Shown here: piece after piece, positions 18,832 through 28,750 of the stretch
How positions within the stretch are numbered: position 1 is the first letter of the stretch
Layout of the letters: each line of letters begins with the position of its first letter
DNA from: Hyphomicrobiales bacterium
GTDB lineage: Bacteria; Pseudomonadota; Alphaproteobacteria; Rhizobiales; Rhizobiaceae
Reading direction: 5' to 3'
Assembly (NCBI GenBank): GCA_900469965.1
Contig: UBZP01000014.1
Location: 325,154 to 389,153 of the forward strand
Length of the DNA: 64,000 nt
Made by a program: the position numbers and the translations under genes
The notes under the pieces: generated by a model
What the model was told of the DNA's origin: nothing
Database searches by the model: none
What the model saw: the letters and a program-made list of their open reading frames with translations, nothing else

Positions 18832-18857
18832 GTAGACTAAGTCCGAACGAGGCATCC

Positions 18858-19115
18858 ATGGATACCATCAACATCCACGAGGCGAAGACCCATCTGTCGC
18901 GCCTGATCGAAAAGGCGGCGAAGGGAGAGGCCTTCATTATCGCCAAGGCCGGCAAGCCGATGGTCAAGGTCGTGCCGCTCGATGAGGCGGACGTCGCGGA
19001 CAGGCGCCGGATCGGCTTCATGAAGGACATGATCGTCGTCCCCGAGGATTTCGACACGATGATGGCCGAGGAGATCGCCGGCATGTTCAACGACAGCGGC
19101 CTTCGCTCCCGATGA
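18858..19115 (+). CDS. Phd/YefM-type antitoxin
   Basis: 85 residues. The N-terminal Phd fold (I-N-I-H-E-A-K-T-H-L-S-R-L-I-E, then G-E-A-F-I-I-A-K-A-G-K-P-M-V-K-V) binds DNA as a dimer. The C-terminal tail after residue 50 (G-F-M-K-D…) would wrap and block the toxin. It overlaps the toxin start by 4 bases (ATGA) and follows a palindromic operator. Together with the next gene this makes a type II toxin-antitoxin module, placed inside the hut locus on the opposite strand. Confidence 0.9.
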   Translation: MDTINIHEAKTHLSRLIEKAAKGEAFIIAKAGKPMVKVVPLDEADVADRRRIGFMKDMIVVPEDFDTMMAEEIAGMFNDSGLRSR

Positions 19116-19495
19116 GGTTGTTGCTCGATACGCACGTCCTGCTCTGGGCTGCCGGCGCCAACGCCATGCTGCCCGCTGCATTCCGGGGCGCGATCGAGGA
19201 TGCCGGGAACGACGTGCTGTTCAGCTCCGCGAGCATCTGGGAAATCGCGATCAAGCAGGGGCAGGGTCGTCCCGATTTTCACGTCGATCCGCACGTGCTG
19301 CGCCAGCGCCTCCTGGAAAACGGTTACGGCGAGCTTCCCATCAATGGCGAACATGCGCTGGCGGTCGCTCGGCTACCACTTCTGCACAAGGATCCATTCG
19401 ATCGCATTCTCGTCGCCCAGGCGATCGTCGAGGGCGTTCGCCTGCTCTCCGTCGACCAGATGGTGCTGCAGTATCCGGGCCTCATGACGATCTGA
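19112..19495 (+). CDS. PIN-domain ribonuclease toxin, VapC type
   Basis: 127 residues. The PIN acidic residues are present: D6 (L-L-D-T-H), E44 (S-I-W-E-I-A-I-K) and D94/D97 (K-D-P-F-D-R), which chelate Mg for RNA cleavage. The W-E-I-A-I-K-x-G motif is typical of the VapC subgroup paired with Phd-like antitoxins. Translation is coupled to the antitoxin by a 4-base overlap. Known VapC toxins cut tRNA or the sarcin-ricin loop; the target here is unknown. It ends 26 bases from the convergent hutU stop. Confidence 0.9.
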   Translation: MRLLLDTHVLLWAAGANAMLPAAFRGAIEDAGNDVLFSSASIWEIAIKQGQGRPDFHVDPHVLRQRLLENGYGELPINGEHALAVARLPLLHKDPFDRILVAQAIVEGVRLLSVDQMVLQYPGLMTI

Positions 19496-19521
19496 GGCCC
19501 GGCACGGTCTCGTTTCCCCGT

Positions 19522-21207
19522 TCAGTTCCCGAGGATGCCCGGCAGGCGCAGGCCCTTGTCGCGGGCGCAGTCGAGCGCGATGTCGTAGCCCGCGTCGGCA
19601 TGGCGCATGACGCCGGTGGCCGGGTCGTTCCACAGGACCCGTTCCAGCCTGCGGTCGGCATCGTCCGAGCCGTCGCAGCAGATGACCATGCCGGAGTGCT
19701 GGGAGAAGCCCATGCCGACGCCGCCGCCATGGTGCAGCGACACCCAGGTGGCGCCCGAGGCGGTGTTGAGCAGGGCGTTCAGGAGCGGCCAGTCGGAGAC
19801 GGCGTCCGAGCCGTCCTTCATCGCTTCCGTCTCGCGGTTCGGCGAGGCGACCGAACCACTATCGAGATGGTCGCGGCCGATGACGATCGGGGCGGAAAGC
19901 TCGCCGTTGCGCACCATTTCGTTGAAGGCGAGGCCGAGCTTGTGACGATCGCCGAGGCCGACCCAGCAGATGCGCGCCGGCAGGCCCTGGAAGGCGATGC
20001 GGTCCTTGGCCATGTCCAGCCAGTTGTGCAGGTGCTTGTTGTCGGGCAGCAGTTCCTTGACCTTGGCGTCGGTCCTGTAGATGTCCTCCGGATTGCCGGA
20101 CAGGGCCGCCCAGCGGAACGGACCGATGCCGCGGCAGAACAGCGGCCGGATATAGGCCGGCACGAAGCCGGGGAAGGCAAAGGCGTTGTCCAGCCCCTCG
20201 TCCTTGGCGACCTGGCGGATGTTGTTGCCGTAGTCGAGGGTGGGCACGCCGGCGTCCCAGAAGGCGACCATCGCCTCGACATGGGTCTTCATCGACGCAC
20301 GGGCCGCAGCCTCCACCGCCTTCGGATCGCTCTCGCGCCTGGCTTTCGCCTCCGCCACGCTCCAGCCGATCGGCAGGTAGCCGTTCAGGGGATCGTGTGC
20401 CGACGTCTGGTCGGTGACGATGTCCGGCCGCGGGCCGCCGGCCTTCATGCGGCGCACCAGTTCCGGGAAGACCTCGGCGGCGTTGCCGAGCAGGCCGACG
20501 GATTTGGCTTCACCGGCCTTCGTCCAGCGGTCGATCATCGCCAGCGCCTCGTCCAGCGACGTGGCCTTCTCGTCGACGTAGCGGGTGCGCAGGCGGAAAT
20601 CGATGCGGGTCTCGTCGCATTCGACGGCGAGGCAGCAGGCGCCGGCCATGACGGCGGCGAGCGGCTGGGCGCCACCCATGCCGCCCAGGCCGCCGGTCAG
20701 GATCCACTTGCCCTTGAGATTGCCGTCATAGTGCTGCCGGCCGGCCTCGACGAAGGTCTCGTAGGTGCCCTGCACGATGCCCTGGGTGCCGATATAGATC
20801 CACGAGCCGGCCGTCATCTGGCCGTACATGGCAAGGCCCTTCTTATCCAGCTCGTTGAAGTGGTCCCAGGTCGCCCAATGCGGCACGAGGTTGGAATTGG
20901 CGATCAGCACGCGCGGCGCATCCTTGTGGGTGCGGAACACGCCGACCGGCTTGCCGGACTGGACGAGCAGGGTCTCGTCCTCGTTCAGGTCCTTCAGCGT
21001 CGCGACGATCCGGTCGAAATCGTCCCAGGTGCGCGCCGCCCGGCCGATGCCGCCGTAGACGACCAGTTCGTGCGGGTTTTCCGCCACGTTCGGGTCGAGG
21101 TTGTTCATCAGCATGCGCAGCGGCGCCTCGGTCATCCAGCTCTTGGCGTTGAGTTCGTTGCCCTGCGGGGCGCGCACGTCGCGAATGTTGTGGCGGGGAT
21201 TGGTCAT
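19522..21207 (-). CDS. hutU: Urocanate hydratase (urocanase)
   Basis: 561 residues, the usual length for the family. It converts urocanate to imidazolone propionate with tightly bound NAD+, the second step of histidine breakdown. The glycine-rich NAD motif [11 protein letters not shown] lies near residues 170-180. The conserved [11 protein letters not shown] region near 500 is part of the family signature. The ATG at 21207 follows hutG by 13 bases and has a GGAGGACC ribosome site; the frame stays open upstream inside hutG without meaning. It is the last gene of hutIHGU. Confidence 0.97.
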   Translation of the reverse strand: MTNPRHNIRDVRAPQGNELNAKSWMTEAPLRMLMNNLDPNVAENPHELVVYGGIGRAARTWDDFDRIVATLKDLNEDETLLVQSGKPVGVFRTHKDAPRVLIANSNLVPHWATWDHFNELDKKGLAMYGQMTAGSWIYIGTQGIVQGTYETFVEAGRQHYDGNLKGKWILTGGLGGMGGAQPLAAVMAGACCLAVECDETRIDFRLRTRYVDEKATSLDEALAMIDRWTKAGEAKSVGLLGNAAEVFPELVRRMKAGGPRPDIVTDQTSAHDPLNGYLPIGWSVAEAKARRESDPKAVEAAARASMKTHVEAMVAFWDAGVPTLDYGNNIRQVAKDEGLDNAFAFPGFVPAYIRPLFCRGIGPFRWAALSGNPEDIYRTDAKVKELLPDNKHLHNWLDMAKDRIAFQGLPARICWVGLGDRHKLGLAFNEMVRNGELSAPIVIGRDHLDSGSVASPNRETEAMKDGSDAVSDWPLLNALLNTASGATWVSLHHGGGVGMGFSQHSGMVICCDGSDDADRRLERVLWNDPATGVMRHADAGYDIALDCARDKGLRLPGILGN

Positions 21208-21220
21208 GGGGTCCTCCGGC

Positions 21221-22027
21221 TTAGTGTTTGAGTTCGGGCGCGATCCGTTCGATCCGCCTGAGAATGGTTTCGAGATGGCCGCGAAGCCGTTCCGCCTTGG
21301 CCGTGTCGTAGGCGAAGGGCGGCGTTTCCGTCGCAAGATGGGTCGACTGGGCCAGCTCCATCTGGATCGCATGGACGCCCATCTCCGGCTTTCCGTAGTG
21401 CCGCGTCGTCCAGCCGCCCTTGAAGCGACCGTTGAGGACGCTGCTGTAATTGTCCGCACGGGCTGCGATTTCCACGACTGCCGCCTCGATTTCCGGCGCG
21501 CAGGTCCGGCCCATGTCGGTGCCGATGTTGAAGTCCGGCAGCCGGCCCTCGAACAGGAAGGGGATGTGCGACCGGATCGAATGGCAATCGTAGAGCACGG
21601 CGATGCCGTGGATGGCCTTCACCCGCGCGGTCTCCGCGGCAAGGGCCGCATGATAGGGGGCGTGGAAGTCCCGCAGCCGCGCCGCGATGTCCCCGCCCGT
21701 CGGGCCTTCGCCGTCCCTCCAGATCGCCTGGCCGTCGAAGTCGGTCTCCGGCACCAGCCCGGTCGTGTTCTGCCCGGGATAGAGGCTCGTTCCCGCCGGA
21801 TCGCGGTTCGCGTCGATGACGTAGCGGTGGAAGGTCGCCCGCACGGTCGTGGCGTCGGCCAGCAGGCCGTCATAGAGGCGATGGATGTGCCAGTCCGTAT
21901 CGGCGAGCCTGCGGCCGTTGTCGTTCAGCCGCGCCCAGATCGCAGCCGGGACATCGGTGCCGGTGTGGGGAAAGGCCAGGATGACTGGCGAGGCGCCCCG
22001 GCGGATTTCGAAGACGGAGGTCGTCAT
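21221..22027 (-). CDS. hutG: N-formylglutamate deformylase
   Basis: 268 residues from the ATG at 22027; a GTG 24 bases upstream would add 8 residues. It hydrolyses N-formylglutamate to glutamate and formate, the last step of the five-step histidine route, in partnership with hutF encoded across the divergent promoter. The conserved F-P-H-T-G region near the N-terminus, Y-D-C-H-S-I-R in the middle and a [13 protein letters not shown] segment agree with the amidohydrolase (FGase) family. It sits 36 bases after hutH. Confidence 0.93.
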   Translation of the reverse strand: MTTSVFEIRRGASPVILAFPHTGTDVPAAIWARLNDNGRRLADTDWHIHRLYDGLLADATTVRATFHRYVIDANRDPAGTSLYPGQNTTGLVPETDFDGQAIWRDGEGPTGGDIAARLRDFHAPYHAALAAETARVKAIHGIAVLYDCHSIRSHIPFLFEGRLPDFNIGTDMGRTCAPEIEAAVVEIAARADNYSSVLNGRFKGGWTTRHYGKPEMGVHAIQMELAQSTHLATETPPFAYDTAKAERLRGHLETILRRIERIAPELKH

Positions 22028-22063
22028 GCCGAGAGCCCCCCGGGTAGCCACAGCTTCACCATC

Positions 22064-23599
22064 TCACCCCTCCAGCGCCGGCAGGATGCCGGCGGAAACC
22101 GATGCGTTCAGTGCCCCGGTCTTCACCAGTTCGCCCGCAGCTGCCAGGTCGGTCGCCATGTAGCGATCCTCGTCCAGCGTCGGCACCGCGGTCCGCAGCG
22201 TGTCGATCGCCTTCTGCAATTCCCGGCTCGTGGCGAGCGGCGCGCGGAACTCCACCCCCTGCGCTGCCGTGATCGCCTCGATGCCGATGATCGCAAACAG
22301 GTTCTCCGTCATCTGCAGCAGCCGTCGGGCGCCGTGGCAGGCCATGGAGACGTGGTCCTCCTGGTTGGCGGAGGTGGGCGTGGAATCGACAGAGGCGGGA
22401 TGCGAGAGCTGCTTGTTCTCGCTCATCAGCGCCGCCGACGTCACCTCGGCGATCATCAGGCCGGAATTCAGCCCGGGCTTCTTCGCCAGGAACGCCGGCA
22501 GGCCGTAGGAGAGGGCGGGGTCGACGAGAAGCGCGATGCGGCGCTGGGAGATCGCGCCGATCTCGCAGACGGCGAGCGCGATCTGGTCGGCGGCGAACGC
22601 GACCGGCTCGGCGTGGAAATTGCCGCCGGAGACGACGGAATTGTCCGACAGCACCAGCGGGTTGTCGGTCACCGCGTTGGCCTCGATCTCCAGCGTGCGG
22701 GCGACCGAGCGCAAGAGATCGAGGCAGGCGCCGTCGACCTGCGGCTGGCAGCGGATGCAGTAGGGGTCCTGCACGCGCTCGTCATTGTCGATATGGCTCT
22801 GCCGGATCGGCGAGCCCTCCAGCAGCGCGCGCAGGGCGGCGGCGGTATCGATCTGGCCGCGATGGCCGCGCAGGGTATGGATGTCGGGGTGGAACGGCGC
22901 GGACGACCCCATCGCCGCGTCCGTCGACATCGCGCCGGTGATCAGCGCCGCCTGCGAGGCGCGGTGGGCGCGGAAGAGGCCGGCGAGCGCCAGCGCCGTC
23001 GACGCCTGGGTGCCGTTGATCAGCGCCAGTCCCTCCTTGGCCGCAAGCCTGACAGGCACGAGGCCGGCGGCCGAAAGCGCATCTGCGCCGGCCATGCGCC
23101 GGCCGTCGAAATAGGCCTCGCCGTGGCCCATCATCACCGCCGCCAGGTGCGCCAGCGGCGCCAGATCGCCGGAGGCGCCGACGGATCCCTTTTCCGGAAT
23201 GACCGGGATCACGCCCTTTTCCTGCATCGCCTCGATCAGGCGGACGATCGCCAGGCGCACGCCCGAGGCGCCGCGGCCGAGCGAGACCAGCTTCAGCGCC
23301 ATGATCAGGCGGACGATGTTTTCCGGCAGCGGCGCGCCGACGCCGCAGCAATGCGACAGGATCAGGTTCCGCTGCAGCGTCGCGACGTCGGCGGCGTCGA
23401 TCTTGATCGAGGCGAGTTTGCCGAAGCCGGTGTTGATGCCGTAGACCGGCGCGTTGCCGGCGGCGATCTCGGCGATCCGCGCGGCGGCCTTCTCGATCCC
23501 CGCGTCGAAGGCGGGATCGAGGCGGGCGGGCTCGCCCGTCCAGTAGATGGTCTCGAGATCCTTGAGCGGCACGGAGCCCGGATGCAGGATGATGGTCAT
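22064..23599 (-). CDS. hutH: Histidine ammonia-lyase
   Basis: 511 residues from an ATG with a GGAGAA ribosome site. It removes ammonia from histidine to give urocanate, the first committed step. The residues that cyclise to the MIO electrophile, A142-S143-G144 ([12 protein letters not shown]), are intact. The substrate region Y-G-I-N-T-G-F-G lies at 53-60. The length matches the bacterial enzyme. The gene lies 39 bases after hutI on the same strand. Confidence 0.97.
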   Translation of the reverse strand: MTIILHPGSVPLKDLETIYWTGEPARLDPAFDAGIEKAAARIAEIAAGNAPVYGINTGFGKLASIKIDAADVATLQRNLILSHCCGVGAPLPENIVRLIMALKLVSLGRGASGVRLAIVRLIEAMQEKGVIPVIPEKGSVGASGDLAPLAHLAAVMMGHGEAYFDGRRMAGADALSAAGLVPVRLAAKEGLALINGTQASTALALAGLFRAHRASQAALITGAMSTDAAMGSSAPFHPDIHTLRGHRGQIDTAAALRALLEGSPIRQSHIDNDERVQDPYCIRCQPQVDGACLDLLRSVARTLEIEANAVTDNPLVLSDNSVVSGGNFHAEPVAFAADQIALAVCEIGAISQRRIALLVDPALSYGLPAFLAKKPGLNSGLMIAEVTSAALMSENKQLSHPASVDSTPTSANQEDHVSMACHGARRLLQMTENLFAIIGIEAITAAQGVEFRAPLATSRELQKAIDTLRTAVPTLDEDRYMATDLAAAGELVKTGALNASVSAGILPALEG

Positions 23600-23638
23600 T
23601 GCGTTTTCTCCGATGTGGCGGCGGGCCGCCATTCAATG

Positions 23639-24886
23639 TCAGCGGCCGCGGTAGACGCGCCGGTGCAGCGGGTTGAAGCCCATGCGGTAGACGAGCTCGG
23701 CCGGCTGGCCGATGTCCCAGAGCGCGAAGTCGGCCCGCTTGCCGGCCTCCAGCGTTCCGATCTCGTCGAGCAGCCCCAGCGCACGCGCGGCCTCGCGCGT
23801 GGTGCCGGCGAGGCATTCCTCCACCGTCATGCCGAACAGCGTCGCCGCCATGTTCATGGTCAGAAGCAGCGAGGTCAGCGGCGAGGTGCCGGGATTGTTG
23901 TCGGTGGCGACCGCCATCCGGACGCCGTGTTCGCGGAAGAGCGCGACCGGCGGCTTCTTCGTCTCGCGGATGAAGTAATAGGCGCCGGGCAGGATCACCG
24001 CGACCGTGCCCGCCTGCGCCATGGCCCTGGCGCCGTCGGCGTCGGTATATTCCAGGTGGTCGGCCGACAGCGCCCCGTAGGACGCGGCGAGCGCTGCGCC
24101 GGCGAGATTGGAGAGCTGGTCCGCATGCAGCTTGACCGGCAGGCCGAGGCGCCTGGCCGCGTCGAACACGCGCGCGATCTCGGCCGGCGAAAAGGCGATG
24201 CCTTCGCAGAAGCCGTCGACGGCATCCGCAAGCCCGGCTGCGGCGACGGCCGGCAGCATGTCGGCAACGACCTTCTCGATATAGCCGGCCTTGTCGCCGT
24301 TCATCTCCGGCGGCAGCGCATGCGCGCCGAGGAAGGTCGTGCGCACGGTGACGTCGCGCAGCTCGCCCAGGCGTCGGGCGGCGCGCAGCGCCTTGATCTC
24401 ATTGTCGCGATCGAGGCCGTAGCCCGACTTGATCTCGACCGTGGTGACGCCTTCGCCGATGAGCGCATCGAGCCGCGGCAGCGTCTCCGCCACCAGATCG
24501 TCTTCGCTGGCCGCCCGCAGCGCCCGCACGGAGGAGACGATGCCGCCGCCGGCGCGCGCGATCTCCTCGTAGGTCGCCCCTTCGAGGCGCATCTCGAACT
24601 CGTTGGCGCGGGTGCCGGCATGGACGAGATGGGTGTGGCAGTCGATCAGGCCGGGCGTGATCCAGCGCCCCTCGCAATCGATCGTCTCGGTCTTGCCGAG
24701 GGCGGCGGGCAGCTCCGATTCCGGACCGGCATAGGCGATCAGCCCGTCGCGCACGGCAATGGCCGCATCCTCGATGACGCCGATGCCCGGAAGGGCCGGC
24801 GAGAAGGATGCCAGCCGCGCGTTGCGCCACAGCCTTGCCGTGTCGTCGCCGCTGCCTGAGGTCATCTGCGATATGGCCGTGGACAT
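23639..24886 (-). CDS. hutI: Imidazolonepropionase
   Basis: 415 residues. This metal-dependent amidohydrolase opens the imidazolone ring to give N-formimino-glutamate, step three. Metal ligands H84 and H86 (D-C-H-T-H) are present. So are the K-S-G-Y-G-L region, the H-A-D-Q-L metal site and the catalytic A-T-D-N-N-P-G-T loop. It is the promoter-proximal gene of hutIHGU. The spacer to hutF carries a 12-bp palindrome that is the likely HutC site. Confidence 0.97.
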   Translation of the reverse strand: MSTAISQMTSGSGDDTARLWRNARLASFSPALPGIGVIEDAAIAVRDGLIAYAGPESELPAALGKTETIDCEGRWITPGLIDCHTHLVHAGTRANEFEMRLEGATYEEIARAGGGIVSSVRALRAASEDDLVAETLPRLDALIGEGVTTVEIKSGYGLDRDNEIKALRAARRLGELRDVTVRTTFLGAHALPPEMNGDKAGYIEKVVADMLPAVAAAGLADAVDGFCEGIAFSPAEIARVFDAARRLGLPVKLHADQLSNLAGAALAASYGALSADHLEYTDADGARAMAQAGTVAVILPGAYYFIRETKKPPVALFREHGVRMAVATDNNPGTSPLTSLLLTMNMAATLFGMTVEECLAGTTREAARALGLLDEIGTLEAGKRADFALWDIGQPAELVYRMGFNPLHRRVYRGR

Positions 24887-24914
24887 CGTTTCGCTCTTCC
24901 CTTGTTGATGGATA

Positions 24915-24926
24915 ATGTATATACAT
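24915..24926. promoter_or_regulatory. HutC operator candidate between hutI and hutF
   Basis: ATGTATATACAT is a perfect 12-bp palindrome. Its core TGTATATACA matches the TGTATRTACA type known for HutC in Pseudomonas and for other GntR/UTRA repressors. It lies 29 bases before the hutI start and about 50 before hutF, so a single site could control both divergent hut transcripts. Confidence 0.75.
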
Positions 24927-24975
24927 ATTGAAGGTCACGCAAGACCGATTTTGTGCCCACGAGGAGGATCACGCC

Positions 24976-26319
24976 ATGACAGCAATCTTTGCCGGCCAGG
25001 CGCTGTTGCCCGAAGGCTGGGTCAGCGACGTTCGCATGACGCTGAAGGATGGGCGGATCGCCACAGTCGAGACCGGCGTGGCGGCGGCCCCCGGCGACGA
25101 GCGTCACGGCGCGATCGTGCCGGGGATGGCCAACCTCCACAGCCACGCCTTCCAGCGCGGGATGGCCGGGCTGGCCGAGCTGCGCGGACCCGGCAGCGAC
25201 AGCTTCTGGAGCTGGCGCACGGTGATGTACCGCTTCGCGCTGTCGATGAACCCGGAGCAGGTGGAGGCGGTCGCAGCCCAGCTCTATGTCGAGATGTTGG
25301 AAGCCGGCTTCACCCGCGTCGGCGAGTTCCACTACCTCCATCACGACGCCGACGGCCGGCCCTATGCCGACATCGGCGAACTGGCGGCGCGCATCGCCGC
25401 GGCTGCGCGCACGACCGGCATCGGCCTGACCCTGCTGCCGGTCTTCTATGCCCATGCCGGCTTTGGCGGCACCGCACCCGGGGAGGGGCAGCGCCGGTTC
25501 ATCAACGATCGCGACGGCTATGCGCGCCTCCTGGCCCGCTGCCGGGAGCTAACTGCGGCGCTGCCGGGCGGCGTCACCGGCGTGGCGCCGCACAGCCTGC
25601 GGGCCGTCACCCCGGAAGAGCTGGCGGCCGTCGTGGCGCTCGCCGGCGACGCGCCGATCCACATCCACATCGCCGAGCAGGTGAAGGAAGTGGAGGACTG
25701 CATCGCCTGGTCAGGTCGCCGCCCGGTCGAATGGCTACTGGAGAACGCGCCGGTCGACGGGCGCTGGTGTCTCATCCATGCGACCCACATGACCGATGCG
25801 GAGACCGACGCGATGGCGGCTTCCGGCGCGGTCGCGGGGCTGTGCCCGATCACCGAGGCCAATCTCGGCGACGGCACGTTCCCGGCGATCCGGTTCCTCG
25901 CCGGTGGCGGCCGCTTCGGCATCGGCTCGGATTCGAACGTGCTGATCGGCCTTGGCGACGAACTGCGCCAGCTCGAATACTCCCAGCGGCTGCTGCATCG
26001 CGGCCGCAACATGATCGCGGCCCCCGGCGGCTCCGCCGGCCGCGCCCTGTTCGACGGGGCGATGGCGGGCGGTGCGGCGGCGCTCGGGGTGGCGACGGGG
26101 CTCGCAGCCGGTGCGCCGGCCGATTTTGTCAGTCTCCGCCCGCGGCACGATATCCCCGTCTCCGGGGACCGGCTGCTGGATGCCTGGGTGTTTTCGGCCG
26201 GTGTTGCGCCCGATACGGTCTGGGTCGCCGGCCGGAAACTGGTCGAGAACGGGCGCCATGCCGCACGCGAGAAGACGGCGGCGCGGTTCGCAGAAGCCAT
26301 GCGGGCGCTTGCGGCCTGA
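24976..26319 (+). CDS. hutF: Formimidoylglutamate deiminase
   Basis: 447 residues from an ATG with a GAGGAGG ribosome site. It deiminates N-formimino-L-glutamate to N-formyl-L-glutamate and ammonia. The amidohydrolase metal motif H55-S-H57 (N-L-H-S-H-A-F-Q-R), the H-I-H-I-A-E-Q region and the G-S-D-S-N segment are present. Having hutF and hutG together shows the five-step pathway rather than direct HutG formiminoglutamase. It faces hutI across the shared operator and is followed by hutC. Confidence 0.95.
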   Translation: MTAIFAGQALLPEGWVSDVRMTLKDGRIATVETGVAAAPGDERHGAIVPGMANLHSHAFQRGMAGLAELRGPGSDSFWSWRTVMYRFALSMNPEQVEAVAAQLYVEMLEAGFTRVGEFHYLHHDADGRPYADIGELAARIAAAARTTGIGLTLLPVFYAHAGFGGTAPGEGQRRFINDRDGYARLLARCRELTAALPGGVTGVAPHSLRAVTPEELAAVVALAGDAPIHIHIAEQVKEVEDCIAWSGRRPVEWLLENAPVDGRWCLIHATHMTDAETDAMAASGAVAGLCPITEANLGDGTFPAIRFLAGGGRFGIGSDSNVLIGLGDELRQLEYSQRLLHRGRNMIAAPGGSAGRALFDGAMAGGAAALGVATGLAAGAPADFVSLRPRHDIPVSGDRLLDAWVFSAGVAPDTVWVAGRKLVENGRHAAREKTAARFAEAMRALAA

Positions 26320-26456
26320 CGCGACGGCAGGCCGCCGGCAGCGGCGTCAACGTCGGCCGCGGTTGCAGGACAGCCCAGAATCGTGATGTTTCAGAAGATC
26401 GTCTCGCGGGCCTTCCGAGGCGCTGCGCGCAGACAACAGGCGGATGGAACAGGGGC

Positions 26457-27206
26457 ATGGACAACACCACCGATCCCGCGCTGGCGGCCAAGGAGCCGTC
26501 GCTGCATCGGCGCATCCTGGAGGACGTCGAGGGCCGGATCATGTCCGGCGAATGGCCGCCGGGATACCGCATCCCCTTCGAGCACGAGCTAACGGCGCAA
26601 TACGGCTGCTCGCGGATGACCGTCAACAAGGCGCTGACCGAACTCGTCAAGCGCGGCCTGATCGAGCGCCGGCGCAAGTCGGGCAGCTTCGTCACCCGCC
26701 CGCATGCGCAGTCGGCGGTGCTGGAGATCCACGACATCGAGGCGGAGGTGCGCTCGCTGGGGCTGCCCTACCGCTATCAGCGGCTGGCCCGGTCGGAACG
26801 CGCCGCGCGGGCGGCCGAGCGCAAGCTGCTGGACCTTGCCGCCGGCGCGAAGCTTGTCGATCTCATCGCGGTCCATCACGCCGGCGCGCGCCCCTTCTGC
26901 CTGGAGGAACGCTTGATCAGCCTCCAGGCGGTGCCGGAGGCGGCTGCCGAGGGGTTCGAACAGATCCCGCCCGGCCAGTGGCTGCTGAGCCAGGTGCCGT
27001 GGAGCGCTGCCGAGCACCGCATCCGCGCCGTTTCGGCTGACCGGCGCGTCGCGGACCTCTTGCTGATTCCGGCGGGTGCCGCCTGCCTCGTCATCGAACG
27101 GCGCACCTGGAGCGGCGGCGCCTATGTCACCCATGTCCGGCTGACCTATCCGGGCGAGAGCCATGAACTCGTCGCCGAGTTCGCCCCGAACCATCCCAAG
27201 GCCTGA
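26457..27206 (+). CDS. hutC: Histidine utilisation repressor (GntR family, HutC)
   Basis: 249 residues. The GntR winged helix lies at about 15-85 (H-E-L-T-A-Q-Y-G-C-S-R-M-T-V-N-K-A-L-T-E-L). A UTRA effector domain lies at about 95-240, including R-L-A-R-S-E-R and the closing R-R-T-W-S. HutC proteins release DNA on binding urocanate. An AGGGG ribosome site precedes the ATG. A 137-bp spacer separates it from hutF; I saw no separate operator there. Confidence 0.93.
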   Translation: MDNTTDPALAAKEPSLHRRILEDVEGRIMSGEWPPGYRIPFEHELTAQYGCSRMTVNKALTELVKRGLIERRRKSGSFVTRPHAQSAVLEIHDIEAEVRSLGLPYRYQRLARSERAARAAERKLLDLAAGAKLVDLIAVHHAGARPFCLEERLISLQAVPEAAAEGFEQIPPGQWLLSQVPWSAAEHRIRAVSADRRVADLLLIPAGAACLVIERRTWSGGAYVTHVRLTYPGESHELVAEFAPNHPKA

Positions 27207-27274
27207 GCCGGCGCGGCGCGCCTTTTGGTTCGCGCCACAATGCGCCAAGCCCGGCCGGCTGGCTGGTCGGCCAC

Positions 27275-28570
27275 TTACTCGACCACGACGATCGAGGACT
27301 CCTTCTTCCAGCGGGCCGTCGAGGAATTGAAGCCGTAGGCGCCCGGGCGGGTCAGCGTGATGAAGTCGGTGCCCTTGCCGGTCTCGCCCTCGGTGCCGGT
27401 GTCGGTGATCGTCAGCGACGCGCCGTCGCCGACGAGGGCCGCGATCCTCCGGCGGGCGTCGTCGGGAATGTCGATGCGGTCGAGCGCCGCCTTGACGGGA
27501 TCGGCCGGACTTGCCGTGAAGGCGCCGGGTTCGGCGATGCCGAGACGCCGGCGGGTCGGGTCGGAAAGCGCGTTGTCCATCGTCACGGCGAACCACGCCA
27601 GCGCGCTGCCGCTGTCCGCGGTGCGCGCGAGCAGGAAATGCGTGCCGAGTTCGACGGTCTCGTCGCGGATCGTCACCGGCGCCTCCAGCACCGTCTCGAA
27701 GTCCTTGCGCACGGAGAGCCTCCCGTTGGCAGGCAGCGCGCGTCCGGCCTTGCGGAAAGCCGCCTCGACCAGCGCCGTCGTCACGGCCCCGTCGGCTGGC
27801 ATCCCCTCGGCGCTCTGGAAGGCCTTGATCGCCAGCGTGGTCTGCGCGCCGGCCACGCCATCGGCAACGCCGGCGTCAAAACCGAGTTCGCCAAGCACCG
27901 TCTGCAGGTCCTTCAACCGGTCGCGTGCCGTCGCCCGGGTGACCAGGATGCGGACCGGATCGCCTGCCGGCCGCTGGATGGCGGGTTTTGCGACAGGCGG
28001 TTGCGGGATGCTCATGGCGACCTCGACTGCGCCGTCCGACGGATGCGGAATGGCCGGGCGCAGGGCGGCGTCGGAGAGAAGCTGGGCTTCCGGTTCGGCG
28101 CCTTCCGGCTGGAAGAGGGCGGGGTGCTCCACGACGTGCGGTGCCACGTCGCCGCCGGTGATCAGCACGTGACCGCCGCGACGGGTCAGGCGGTAGAGCA
28201 TCCGGGCAAAATCGTCCGGCATCCGCACGCAACCGTGCGAGGCGGGATAGGCCGGCACGTGGCTCGACGCATGCAGGGCGATCCCGGACCAGGTCAGCCG
28301 CTGCATGAACGGCATCGGCGCCTCGTCGTAGATGTTGGAGTGGTGCATGCGCTTCTTCTCCAGGATCGAGAAGATGCCGGTCGGCGTCGTGTGGCCCTCC
28401 TTGCCGCTGGAGACGTTGGAACTCGCGACCACGGTATCGCCGTCATAGACCTTCAGCGTCTGCTGGTCCCTGGAGACGATGATCTGGAGCGGCCCCTCGA
28501 TCGTTCCGGCGAGCGCCGTGGTCGAGGCGAGGGCGAGGATGCCGAACCCGGCTGCGAGGCGCAAAAGCAT
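27275..28570 (-). CDS. L,D-transpeptidase (YkuD) with C-terminal peptidoglycan-binding domain
   Basis: 431 residues with a signal peptide of about 21 residues (A-L-A|G). The YkuD catalytic domain (about 25-145) has H100 and the nucleophile motif S111-H-G-C114-V-R116. The second half includes a PG_binding_1-like repeat (about 225-290: L-G-E-L-G-F-D-A-G-V-A-D-G-V-A-G). The last ~130 residues match nothing I recognise. It should act in the periplasm to form 3-3 cross-links or attach proteins to peptidoglycan. Such enzymes are numerous in Rhizobiales, where they support polar growth. It appears monocistronic. Confidence 0.9.
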   Translation of the reverse strand: MLLRLAAGFGILALASTTALAGTIEGPLQIIVSRDQQTLKVYDGDTVVASSNVSSGKEGHTTPTGIFSILEKKRMHHSNIYDEAPMPFMQRLTWSGIALHASSHVPAYPASHGCVRMPDDFARMLYRLTRRGGHVLITGGDVAPHVVEHPALFQPEGAEPEAQLLSDAALRPAIPHPSDGAVEVAMSIPQPPVAKPAIQRPAGDPVRILVTRATARDRLKDLQTVLGELGFDAGVADGVAGAQTTLAIKAFQSAEGMPADGAVTTALVEAAFRKAGRALPANGRLSVRKDFETVLEAPVTIRDETVELGTHFLLARTADSGSALAWFAVTMDNALSDPTRRRLGIAEPGAFTASPADPVKAALDRIDIPDDARRRIAALVGDGASLTITDTGTEGETGKGTDFITLTRPGAYGFNSSTARWKKESSIVVVE

Positions 28571-28750
28571 GTTTCCCTTCCTTGACGCAATACTCGGGAA
28601 GCTGTGGAGGATACGCCCTCGATTTTAAGGAACCTTTTATGGCCGGCGCGCCGTCCGGCAATGGCGCGCCGAACGACGGTGCCGGGCGATGGCCCGTACC
28701 CGTCCGGATCCCGCGCCGCATCCTCGCGCAGGCAACGGCGCATCGGGCGG

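Noticed and set aside
27207-27274. Terminator between hutC and the L,D-transpeptidase gene
   Set aside because: GGCGCGGCGCGCC is followed by TTTT, but the loop would be too small for a stable hairpin, so I did not list it.
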